A DNA stretch of 5,764 bases, taken from the NCBI GenBank assembly GCA_031257995.1, contig JAIRNN010000057.1, positions 1-5,764 on the forward strand, given 5' to 3'. The stretch comes from Spirochaetaceae bacterium (GTDB lineage Bacteria > Spirochaetota > Spirochaetia > Treponematales > Breznakiellaceae). The translations under genes were made by a program, and so were the position numbers. The notes beneath the pieces were generated by a model. The model saw only the letters and a list, made by a program, of their open reading frames with translations, did not search any database and had not been told where the DNA came from. Positions 1-5,627 of this stretch are shown here, piece after piece. Position 1 is the stretch's first letter; every line of letters begins with the position of its first letter.

Positions 1-5
1 AAAAG

Positions 6-402
6 ATGAAAGATGTGGAACGGTACAGCGAAGCGGCGCAAACCTTGCGTTCAAGCTGCGTGTTGTGGAGGATATGGCCGGCGGAAAGCATAAAAGTCTT
101 AACGAGGCGCTGAGACGGAACGGCATACGCGGTGCGGCGGCGCCGGCCAAGCGGATGAAGGAGCATGGACGGGAGGATATTTTGCCAAAGAGGGTAAGGG
201 TGGAGACAATGGACGAGACAGATGAAATGAAGGCGGCCCGGACAAGGATACGGGAACTGGAAGCGGCTTTTGCCAACGCGCGTATGGATTACTGCCTTGG
301 AAGCGCGTTTCTGGAGACAGCCTGCCGGAAACTTGGAACACGGAGGGCTTAAAAAAAAGGACGTTATAACGCTTGCCGGCTTGCGAAGGACAAGGGGGCC
401 GC
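6..402 (+). pseudogene. Remnant of IS3-family OrfA (helix-turn-helix transposase subunit)
   Basis: OrfA of IS3 elements binds the terminal repeats and is fused to OrfB by programmed frameshifting. Here a likely start, ATG at 6-8, opens in frame 3 with MKDVERYSEA. The match then continues in frame 2 from about position 46 (FKLRVVEDMAGGK, then SLNEALRRNGIRG, then LPKRVRVETMD, then ACRKLGT), which implies an indel near 33-48. Frame 2 stops at 350-352, but the tail resembling the family's EEFKKK ending reads in frame 3 (GGLKKKD), implying a second indel near 333-345. A run of eight A (351-358) sits there and could have been the old slippage site. The helix-turn-helix region has also lost the usual tryptophan/leucine pattern after GIRG (AAAPAKRMKEHG). 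I see a non-functional gene; the frame assignments come from memory of the family, not an alignment. Confidence 0.85.
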
Positions 403-1225
403 ATGAGTTGCCCGATGAGCGCGGGCCGGTTAAGCCAAAAGCCGGGGATGAGCCGGCAGAATTATTGCAAGGCCCGAAAGCGGGGGCGGCGGGAGGAGGT
501 TGACGGCGGGCTGACAGAGCGGCCTGCGCGCGCTGGGCGGGCGTTGCGGCCGCGTCTTGGCGCAAGGGATCTGTTTCGCATACGAAGGCCGAAGAGGGCG
601 TAAACATAGGCCGGGACCGGTTTTCCGGGGTGTTACGGGAAAAAGGGCTGTTCCTTGAACAGCTTCCCGCCGCGCGCGGGACAACGGCCGGCCGGCGCTG
701 CCTGCCTGTGTTTCACAATCTGGTCAAGGACATGAAACTTGACGGATCCAGTCAGGCACGGGCAGCCGGCGGCGCCCGCATCCGCGCCGGCGAGGGCTGC
801 CCGCGCCTCTCTCTGCTGACGGATAAACGGCCGAGGGAAATAGCCGGCTGCCGCGGCGGCGGCACGCGGGAAGCCGAAGGCGCCCTTCGCGCCCTGAAAA
901 CGGCGCCCGCCAAACTTCCGCAAGGCGTTTTTCCGGCACATCATTCGGATCGCGGCTGCCAGTATTGTTCGCGCCGGCATGTTGGGGGCTTGACCGGCAT
1001 GGTCTTAGGGAAAGCAGGCAAGAGGGGCTTCACCGCCGCGAAAACGCCAGCGCCGAAAGGATAAACGGGATTTTGAAACAGGAATACGGGCTGGGCATTT
1101 CGCTGCGGAGTAAAAAACAGGCGCTCCGGGCGATAAATGAGGCGGCGTTTCTTTACAACACCAGACACCCCTATTTAGCCCTCAATTTTGAAACCCCTGA
1201 AAAAACGCACGGTAAAATCGCGTAA
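403..1225 (+). pseudogene. Remnant of IS3-family OrfB (DDE/rve integrase-type transposase)
   Basis: OrfB is the catalytic DDE transposase. An ATG at 403 opens frame 1: GMSRQNYCKARKRGRREEVD and PRLGARDLF match the family N-terminus, up to a stop at 601-603. The match passes to frame 3 at about 585-591 (EEGVNIGRDRF, then LPVFHNLVKDM, then LLTDK, then HHSDRGCQYCS). It passes to frame 2 near 1000-1035, giving the C-terminus (ENASAERINGILKQEYG, then AFLYNTRHPYLAL, stop at 1223-1225). The second aspartate (HHSDRG) and the glutamate (AERINGILKQE) survive. The first catalytic aspartate, normally in a WVSDITYIRT-like motif, is replaced by a run reading ARAAGGARIRAG. Two internal frameshifts plus loss of this residue make it inactive. 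The 3' third is far better preserved than the middle. Confidence 0.92.
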
Positions 1226-1229
1226 AAAT

Positions 1230-1254
1230 TGTCAGCCTATTTCAGGACTTGACA
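1230..1254 (+). repeat. Right terminal repeat of the IS3-family element
   Basis: Four bases after the orfB stop (1223-1225) comes a sequence beginning TGTCAGCCTATTTCAGGAC and ending TTGACA. Its placement just beyond orfB and its CA end are what IS3-family right terminal repeats look like, and the CTATTTCAGGAC core resembles ends of related elements I remember. The partner repeat lies outside the window, so the pairing cannot be shown here. Confidence 0.7.
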
Positions 1255-1296
1255 ACCGCTACTGCGGGCGTAACGTAAACAGACCTGTTATGCGGT

Positions 1297-1328
1297 ATAA
1301 GGGCATATCCCATTATTTTTTATTTATT
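1297..1328 (+). terminator. Possible weak plus-strand intrinsic terminator after the IS
   Basis: ATAAGGG (1297-1303) can pair with CCC-a-TTAT (1309-1316) across a CATAT loop, with one bulged A, and is followed by a T-rich run (1315-1328). The stem is short and AT-rich, so strength is doubtful. It would stop transcription leaving the IS toward the convergent cdd1-like gene. It does not suit the minus strand, where the tail would be A-rich. Confidence 0.25.
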
Positions 1329-1576
1329 CAATCCTTCCAATTCCACCACTTTAATTTTTCGGGATCGGTTATTGTTCCATTTACATACGCTACAGCCAAA
1401 CGATATACATACAATGCGCAACGGTCAACTTGCATATTTTGAAACCGACAGTCTTTAAAATAAATCTCTTCAGCGTTCTGTCCTTTCAACAACGCAATAG
1501 TGGGGTATCCCGCATTTATTAAATGCTTGGCCATATTTTTCCCAATACCGGGAATTTGTTCAAGTTCTGATTTCAT
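1328..1576 (-). CDS. Cdd1-like helix-hairpin-helix small protein
   Basis: This 82-residue protein matches the 'pathogenicity locus' Cdd1 family as I recall it, a group of roughly 80-100-residue proteins. Residues 5-32 (LEQIPGIGKNMAKHLINAGY and the following segment) form a helix-hairpin-helix unit with the IPGIGK turn, typical of non-specific DNA-backbone contact. Conserved features follow: KDC (41-43), QVDRCALYVYRLAVAY (49-64) and the tryptophan-rich end KWWNWKD (76-82). There is no signal peptide or membrane segment, so it should be cytoplasmic. The ATG at 1574-1576 is supported by a good ribosome binding site eight bases upstream. The biochemical function of the family is not established to my knowledge; DNA binding is an inference from the fold. 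Two counted 60-base lines within the gene are 38% GC, while sampled lines of secD and secF run about 53-65%, suggesting separate acquisition. It is complete and undamaged. Confidence 0.88.
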   Translation of the reverse strand: MKSELEQIPGIGKNMAKHLINAGYPTIALLKGQNAEEIYFKDCRFQNMQVDRCALYVYRLAVAYVNGTITDPEKLKWWNWKD

Positions 1577-1584
1577 TACAACTT

Positions 1585-1590
1585 ACTCCT
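1585..1590 (-). promoter_or_regulatory. Ribosome binding site of the cdd1-like gene
   Basis: On the minus strand this reads AGGAGT, with eight bases before the ATG at 1576. It fixes the start and indicates independent translation. I looked for a sigma-70 promoter in the AT-rich stretch just upstream (1591-1622, containing TATAGA and TTGATA) but the two elements are not properly spaced, so I call none. Confidence 0.7.
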
Positions 1591-1624
1591 AATCTACTAT
1601 TCTATACTCATTATCAATTTTCCG

Positions 1625-1638
1625 TTCCCCTGAAGGGG
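1625..1638. repeat. Short motif repeated at 5037-5050 (copy 1)
   Basis: The 14-mer TTCCCCTGAAGGGG occurs identically here and at 5037-5050, in both cases preceded by an AT-rich stretch containing CATTATC (1611-1617 and 5028-5034) and followed by G-rich sequence. CCCC-TGAA-GGGG can fold into a short stem. The shared context suggests two copies of a dispersed intergenic element rather than a chance match. Here it lies between the cdd1-like gene and secF. Confidence 0.6.
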
Positions 1639-1698
1639 TGGGGATGGAGCGTTGCGGGGGTCGCGCTCTCGCAGAGGGGGGTGCCGTAAACCCGCAGG

Positions 1699-1731
1699 GC
1701 TGGAGGCAGGGGGAGACTTCCCCCTCCTAGC
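1699..1731 (-). terminator. GC-rich hairpin just downstream of secF, possible operon terminator
   Basis: AGGGGGA (1708-1714) and TCCCCCT (1719-1725) form a perfect 7-bp stem with a four-base loop. Further GCT/AGC pairing at the base (1699-1701 with 1729-1731) is possible. The hairpin begins 12 bases past the secF stop codon. No T-run follows on the minus strand, so it is not a classical intrinsic terminator. It may instead protect the mRNA 3' end or act with other factors. A second weaker pairing, TGCGGG with CCCGCA (within 1653-1696), lies further downstream. Confidence 0.4.
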
Positions 1732-1743
1732 TCTTAACCTGTG

Positions 1744-2958
1744 TTAGCCCGCCTTCACGTCGGCAACGGGGACGGGTTTGTCCGCTTTGACGCGGAGTTT
1801 TCGTTTCCGCCAGAGGTACACGAAGGAGGACGCGATGAAGATGGTCGAATAGACGCCGCTGACCATGCCGACGAGAAGGGCGAGAGCGAAGTCTTTCATC
1901 GAGCCGGTGGTGAAAATGAAGAGGGACAGCACGGCGAGCATCGTGGTGACGGTCGTGATGATGGTGCGGCCCAGGGTTTCGCTGATCGAGCGGTTGAGGA
2001 TGTTCTCGAAAGTGTCGTCGGGGTAGACACGCGATGTCTCGCGGATGCGGTCAAAGATGACGATGGTGTCGTTGATGGAATAACCGAGGATGGTGAGCAG
2101 GGCGGCGATGGTGGTCGTGTTGAACTCCATGTTGGTCAAGCAGATGAACGTTACCATGATGAGCGCGTCGTGGGCAATTGCGGCTACCGCGCCGATCGCG
2201 TATTCGATTTTGAAGCGGATTGAGGCGTAAATCAGGATCAGGATGAGCGTTGCAACGAAAAGGAGCCCCGCCTGGGTTTGCAGTTGTTCGGAGAAGCGCG
2301 AGCCAACATAGTCCGAGCGGGTTACGGCAACCGCGTCTTCGCCGAAGGCCGTTTCCAGCGCGGCGATCACCGCTTCTGTCGGCACGGTTTCTCCGGCTTT
2401 GTCTTCCATACGGATCATGAACCGCCTGTCTTCTTCCCTGCCGAGTACCTGAACCGAGACGGTGCCCAGCGGACTGAGCGCGGCGCGTACCTCGTCAATC
2501 GGGATGACCGGAGATCCCGGCGGCAAGTAATGCACGACATAGGGAACGCCGCTTAGTTTCGGGTTGCCGTGGGCGCTCTGGATGAGATGCGCGGTCGAGA
2601 CATTGCTCGTACTCCCGGCATCAACCTTGATCCCGTCAATCGAGGAAAGCGCGTTGGCAAGGCTGCCGATCGTGCTGTACTGGGCGAACGGAAACGTGTG
2701 CGTCGTGTTTTCGACATTGACACCGGACACCACGATGTCGATCTGGGAGCGCGTCATCGAGACGGCGGCGTTATCCTGACCTGAGTAGACAAGCGAAAAC
2801 GCGGGAGGCGCGAACTGTACTTCCTGTATCAGACCGGCGCGGAAATCGACACCGAAATTAAAGCCGTCTTTGAGAAAACTGACGATACCGACAAGGATAA
2901 TCACGCCGGAAATGACAATAGCCGGGACAAACCCTTTGGAAAAACGGATGATCTTCAT
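1744..2958 (-). CDS. secF: Protein translocase subunit SecF
   Basis: SecF pairs with SecD in the inner membrane and uses the proton motive force to help pull exported proteins out of SecYEG. The 404-residue product has an N-terminal membrane segment (about 11-29) and then the SecD/SecF signature region at 36-42. A large periplasmic domain (about 43-215) follows, then DYVGSRFSEQL (216-226) and five more membrane segments (about 230-247, 252-275, 280-303, 334-350, 353-385). AHDALIM (262-268) and the hallmark GYSINDTIVIFDRIRE (292-307) lie in the membrane half and include the conserved aspartate region linked to proton transfer. It is some 100 residues longer than E. coli SecF, mostly through the periplasmic insert, and reads GVDFRAG where most SecF have GxDFxGG. 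The start ATG touches the secD stop (TAA-ATG) and has an AGGAGG ribosome binding site inside secD. The protein is complete, ending in a lysine-rich cytoplasmic tail. Confidence 0.96.
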   Translation of the reverse strand: MKIIRFSKGFVPAIVISGVIILVGIVSFLKDGFNFGVDFRAGLIQEVQFAPPAFSLVYSGQDNAAVSMTRSQIDIVVSGVNVENTTHTFPFAQYSTIGSLANALSSIDGIKVDAGSTSNVSTAHLIQSAHGNPKLSGVPYVVHYLPPGSPVIPIDEVRAALSPLGTVSVQVLGREEDRRFMIRMEDKAGETVPTEAVIAALETAFGEDAVAVTRSDYVGSRFSEQLQTQAGLLFVATLILILIYASIRFKIEYAIGAVAAIAHDALIMVTFICLTNMEFNTTTIAALLTILGYSINDTIVIFDRIRETSRVYPDDTFENILNRSISETLGRTIITTVTTMLAVLSLFIFTTGSMKDFALALLVGMVSGVYSTIFIASSFVYLWRKRKLRVKADKPVPVADVKAG

Positions 2959-4749
2959 TTACTTTGCCTCCTTGCCATGATGCCCGGTACCTTTGGCACC
3001 GCTTACGGCCTTCGCGGTCTCTGGGGCGACCCTGATGCGCCAACTGACCGACAACTTTTGGGTAAGCAGCACATCGGTACCGAAATCGAAGATGAGGCGC
3101 GAAACAAAGAGGGAGGTGAACACCGATGACAACACGCCGATCGCCAGACTGACCGCGAAGCCCTGTATCGGGCCGGAACCGAGCTGGGAGAGGAACATCG
3201 CGGCGATAAAAGTCGTGATGTTCGAGTCCATGATCGCCCAGAACGCCTTGTCGTAACCCGCGTCAATCGCGGCCCTCCGGCTCTTGCCGAGACGAAGTTC
3301 TTCTTTCATACGCTCAAAAATGATGACGTTCGCGTCGACCGCCATACCTATCGTGAGGATGAACCCGGCGATAGACGGCAGCGTCAATGTAAAGTTAAAC
3401 GCCGACAGCACACTGAACATAAGGTACATATTGAGCGCCTGCGCGAACACAGCGACAAAGCCCGCCGCTTTATAATAGAAAATCATGAACACCATCACCG
3501 CGCCCAGGCCGCCCAGAATGGCCCGCAATCCCATCCTGATCGCGTCTTCTCCCATCGACGCGCCGATCGTCTGCTGGCTGGCAACTTCGAGTTCCACCGG
3601 CAGGGCGGCGGTACGTAACAAAAGCGCGATACTGTTCGCCTCGTCCATATCGAAACCGGAAAGCCGCACCGATTCGCGGATCGGCTCCTGAATCGTCGCC
3701 CAACTCTTCACCCGGTCATCGAGAACGATAGCCATCGGCTTATTGACGTTGGCGGAAGTGAGCGCGTAAAAAATCTCGCCGCCTTCACTGTCGAGAATAA
3801 AGTTCACCTCAGGCTTACCGGCCAAGTCCTCCCGTTCAACGATCGCGCTCTTGATATGGTTCCCGTCAAGCCCGACCTCTTTCTTGATGGCAACATAGTC
3901 GACAAACTCGTCGAGGCCGTAACGGTCTTTCGTGTAACGCCCGCGAACGATCACATCGTCCGGTACGATACTCGGAACCAACAGATTTCCCTGAGCGTCA
4001 AACGTGGTCGTCGGATGCGTCCGGTAGTACTCATGGAACGCCGCCGTCGCCTCCTCGTCCACAATATGGAAAGCGAGACTGCCCTTCCCCATGATGATGT
4101 CGTTGATACGCTCCGGGTCGGCGTTACCGGGAATCTCGACATAAATCTGGTCTTCCCCCTGCCGCCTAATCACCGGCTCGGTAAGCCCGAACTGGTCGAT
4201 GCGGTTGTTCAGCACCTCCAGCGCGCGGTTCACCGCGTCATCCCGGTCCGCCTGCGTCAACGGGCGGCCCAGCTTCTCCTGAAGCGCGTCCATATCCGCC
4301 TGAAGAATGATAGAAAGCCCGCCCGAAAGATCGAGCCCCAGTTGCACCGCATTCTTCTGCCTGTTTTTCAGGTTAAAGATCGCGTTCCGATACCTCGTCT
4401 CGATCACGTCGAGCGCCTCGTTGCGCCCCGTAAACGCCCGCAACACCGACCGCGCCGTCCAGACCGCCGGCGGCTTCTCTTTCGCCGTCTTGTAAATTTT
4501 GCCCGCTTCCTTTTCGAGAAAACCCATATTCTCCGGGACAGGCCCATCGGCGCGCGCCGCATTCTCAAAGACAATCAAGTCGGCAGCCGCCGTGCGGGAA
4601 GCATAATTCTTTATCTGCTCACGCGATTCAAGCGCGACCGCCTTGTCTTCCTTCTTGTCAACAAAATACCAGCGAATCGTCGGCAACAGAAAAACAAAAC
4701 ACACCGCGACGGTTATTAAAATGATGAGTAACCGATACCTTTTGCTCAT
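2959..4749 (-). CDS. secD: Protein translocase subunit SecD
   Basis: SecD, with SecF, drives late steps of Sec-dependent export on the periplasmic side of the inner membrane. I choose the ATG at 4747-4749 (MSKRYRLL, 596 residues). It has a GAGG site five bases upstream, whereas the in-frame ATG at 4765-4767 has none and falls inside a likely -10 element. Residues 5-29 form the first membrane segment. LGLDLSGGL (137-145) is the SecD signature, and RALEVLNNRIDQFGLTEP (175-192) with the following part begins the P1 periplasmic domain. The C-terminal half has five membrane segments (about 409-425, 428-449, 455-475, 506-524, 529-554), with GMAVDANVIIFER (468-480) in the fourth. About 100 residues between the first segment and LGLDL are family-variable. 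The last ~30 residues are a charged cytoplasmic tail. The gene is undamaged and co-directional with secF. The usual upstream neighbour yajC is absent here. Confidence 0.96.
   Translation of the reverse strand: MSKRYRLLIILITVAVCFVFLLPTIRWYFVDKKEDKAVALESREQIKNYASRTAAADLIVFENAARADGPVPENMGFLEKEAGKIYKTAKEKPPAVWTARSVLRAFTGRNEALDVIETRYRNAIFNLKNRQKNAVQLGLDLSGGLSIILQADMDALQEKLGRPLTQADRDDAVNRALEVLNNRIDQFGLTEPVIRRQGEDQIYVEIPGNADPERINDIIMGKGSLAFHIVDEEATAAFHEYYRTHPTTTFDAQGNLLVPSIVPDDVIVRGRYTKDRYGLDEFVDYVAIKKEVGLDGNHIKSAIVEREDLAGKPEVNFILDSEGGEIFYALTSANVNKPMAIVLDDRVKSWATIQEPIRESVRLSGFDMDEANSIALLLRTAALPVELEVASQQTIGASMGEDAIRMGLRAILGGLGAVMVFMIFYYKAAGFVAVFAQALNMYLMFSVLSAFNFTLTLPSIAGFILTIGMAVDANVIIFERMKEELRLGKSRRAAIDAGYDKAFWAIMDSNITTFIAAMFLSQLGSGPIQGFAVSLAIGVLSSVFTSLFVSRLIFDFGTDVLLTQKLSVSWRIRVAPETAKAVSGAKGTGHHGKEAK
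2967..2972 (-). promoter_or_regulatory. Ribosome binding site of secF inside the secD end
   Basis: On the minus strand this reads AGGAGG, eight bases before the secF ATG and within the last codons of secD. With the TAA-ATG junction it suggests strong reinitiation or coupled translation, keeping the two subunits in proportion. Confidence 0.75.
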
Positions 4750-4754
4750 AAAAA

Positions 4755-4758
4755 CCTC
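4755..4758 (-). promoter_or_regulatory. Ribosome binding site deciding the secD start
   Basis: GAGG on the minus strand, five bases before the ATG at 4749. The alternative in-frame ATG at 4767 is preceded by a sequence (TGTGCTAGT) with no Shine-Dalgarno match, so the shorter reading is preferred. Confidence 0.65.
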
Positions 4759-4765
4759 AATACCC

Positions 4766-4795
4766 ATACTAGCACAGATACCGGAAAACGTTCAA
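4766..4795 (-). promoter_or_regulatory. Candidate sigma-70-type promoter of secDF
   Basis: On the minus strand TTGAAC (4795-4790) serves as a -35 box (4/6), followed by an 18-base spacer and TAGTAT (4771-4766) as a -10 box (4/6) with an extended TGC just before it. Transcription would begin about ten bases before the GAGG site, leaving a very short leader. Its position immediately before the secD start is the main support; the boxes alone are only moderate. Confidence 0.45.
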
Positions 4796-4957
4796 GTGCA
4801 ATGGGAAAACGGGTGGGGAACACCCAGTGCCGCACGCGAAATGGGTACAAACAAGGTTGTGCTTGGCGCGGTTTAACATTTCCGCAACACGATGTGGGGC
4901 CCAAAAAATGCTATGCCACAGATAAATGCGACAAGCCCCGTCTCCCCCTCGCTCTCG

Positions 4958-5050
4958 CCCCTACGGGGAATTGAAAATGGAAAATGATAGGAGTGAACAA
5001 CACGCTCATTGTCCATTTTCAATTCTCCATTATCCATTCCCCTGAAGGGG
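4958..5050. repeat. Imperfect inverted-repeat element upstream of secD
   Basis: The left arm 4968-4987 and right arm 5006-5025 are inverted copies: 14 perfect base pairs (GAATTGAAAATGGA against its complement), one mismatch, then five more pairs, around an 18-base loop. Outside these, CCCC-TAC-GGGG (4958-4968) on the left mirrors CCCC-TGAA-GGGG (5039-5050) on the right, with about 14 extra bases (CTCCATTATCCATT) in the right arm. The right end holds the second copy of TTCCCCTGAAGGGG found at 1625-1638. The whole looks like a small mobile or REP-type intergenic element. In the minus frame the arm reads MDNGELKMDN, a repetitive peptide pattern often seen in false ORFs over such repeats. Confidence 0.7.
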
Positions 5051-5433
5051 GGAGGCTCCCGCACCGCTCCCGGCCTTCATCGCAGCATCAATCACGGCTT
5101 AATCACGTGGGAGAGCGCAGCGAAGCCGGGGTGTCGTTGCCTACGTGCGGCTGTACGGCCCTTTGGTAACATTGTTATTCATTGACGGCTGCGTCGTAGG
5201 GCCGCACGACCTCCGGCAGCGGCGCCTTGGCACGATAGTTTACCAAATGGGGCTGTCGTTAGAGGGTGCTGTTGTGCTTACTTGTCGGCTTTGCGGAGGA
5301 TATTGAAAATTTAGCTAAACAGAGAGTCAGTCAGTAGTACGTATACCTCTCGGACAAAACCCTTCTGCGCTTTAGCAAGCCTTAGCGGTTAAATCTTAGG
5401 GCCATCAGCAAAACGCCCATAGCCCAGTCAAGA
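5051..5433. other. Gene-free repeat-like DNA with nested inverted repeats
   Basis: I find no credible coding frame here on either strand. Two inverted pairs are visible: GTACGGCCCT (5153-5162) against AGGGCCGCAC (5198-5207), 9 of 10 pairing, and TTTGGTAA (5162-5169) against TTACCAAA (5240-5247), perfect. TAACATTGTTA (5167-5177) and TTTAGCTAAA (5309-5320 region) are small palindromes. On the minus strand, 5370-5390 reads ACCGCTAAGGC, resembling degenerate intergenic repeats of many gut bacteria. No tRNA or known RNA gene was recognised. Confidence 0.5.
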
Positions 5434-5470
5434 ATCTGCGGACATCCGCAACATCTGCGTTCATCTGTTG
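5434..5470 (+). repeat. Degenerate ~10-bp tandem repeat
   Basis: Four consecutive units start ATCTGCGGAC (5434), ATCCGCAAC (5444), ATCTGCGTTC (5453) and ATCTGTTG (5463). The shared core is ATCTGCG. The first two units also form GCGGA-CA-TCCGC, a small palindrome. This kind of ATCTGCGTTC repetition is a common dispersed intergenic motif in my memory; no function is claimed. Confidence 0.6.
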
Positions 5471-5511
5471 TTAAACGTGATTAAGAGTGGTGTTAGACCC
5501 GCCGAATGCCT

Positions 5512-5543
5512 CATAATAAAAATCCCCGCCGCAAGCGGCGGGG
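5512..5543 (-). terminator. Minus-strand intrinsic terminator
   Basis: CCCCGCCGC and GCGGCGGGG (5524-5543) form a 9-bp, nearly all-GC stem with a tiny AA loop (CAAG if the inner pair opens). On the minus strand it is followed by ATTTTTATTAT (5522-5512), the stem-plus-T-run form of an intrinsic terminator. It lies downstream of the probable gene end at 5699 and would separate that gene's transcript from secDF. Confidence 0.6.
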
Positions 5544-5627
5544 TATTGAAGATTTTCCCTTGAAATCTTTGCGTATGCAGGGGAACAAATCCCCCGCACC
5601 CCCAATTTTAACCGCCCCAAGGGGCGG
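5524..5627. repeat. Cluster of four consecutive hairpins
   Basis: Four inverted repeats follow one another: 5524-5543 (9 bp, all GC), 5549-5569 (AAGATTT/AAATCTT, 7 bp, seven-base loop), 5577-5597 (GCAGGGG/CCCCCGC, one mismatch) and 5612-5627 (CCGCCCC/GGGGCGG, AA loop). The first and last are each followed by the same 11-mer ending, GGCGGGGTATT (5537-5547 and 5623-5633), so they look like related repeat units. The plus-strand frame crossing them (PRRKRRG, then APRGGVFNP) has the arginine/glycine-rich look of repeat-encoded false ORFs. Confidence 0.65.

Larger units (their letters stand above)
1..1254 (+). mobile_element. Degenerate IS3-family insertion sequence, right-hand part
   Basis: This stretch carries the two-gene layout of an IS3-family element (orfA helix-turn-helix protein, then orfB DDE transposase), followed by a terminal sequence ending in TGACA at 1254, as IS3 elements end in CA. 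Coding similarity is spread over three frames, so the element cannot make an intact transposase. The left terminus is not in the window. Because the apparent orfA start is near position 6, the left end is probably only some tens of bases upstream of base 1. No target duplication can be tested without it. The element lies beyond the 3' end of the minus-strand cdd1-like gene and in the opposite orientation. Family assignment rests on remembered IS3 OrfA/OrfB motifs and is firm; the exact subgroup is not determined. Confidence 0.9.

Noticed and set aside
99..1168. Several minus-strand frames of 70-115 codons over the IS remnant
   Set aside because: All are antisense to recognisable OrfA/OrfB sequence in GC-rich DNA, where long chance frames are expected.
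1591..1622. Sigma-70 promoter for the cdd1-like gene
   Set aside because: TTGATA and TATAGA are both present on the minus strand but only about five bases apart, so they cannot act together as -35 and -10.
1741..2223. A 160-codon plus-strand frame rich in D, G and E
   Set aside because: Antisense to the well-supported secF; the composition is the mirror of secF codons.
3856..4719. A 287-codon open frame on the plus strand
   Set aside because: It lies wholly antisense to secD, has an arginine-rich composition with no recognisable domain, and arises from the codon usage of secD. No ribosome binding site was seen.
4809..4827. GGGTG/CACCC hairpin as a terminator between an upstream gene and secD
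   Set aside because: The stem is five base pairs, the following T-run is short, and no gene end lies just upstream of it. It would also sit immediately before the candidate secD promoter without clear purpose.
4873..5064. A 63-codon minus-strand frame (MREPPPFRGMDNGELKMDN...)
   Set aside because: It reads through the inverted-repeat element, and the repetitive NGELK-type peptide is typical of false frames across such repeats. It has no family resemblance, so it is not YajC.
5434..5627. CRISPR-like array
   Set aside because: The repeats are only about 10 bp, adjacent and unspaced, or are non-identical hairpins. There are no equal-length repeats with unique spacers and no cas genes.
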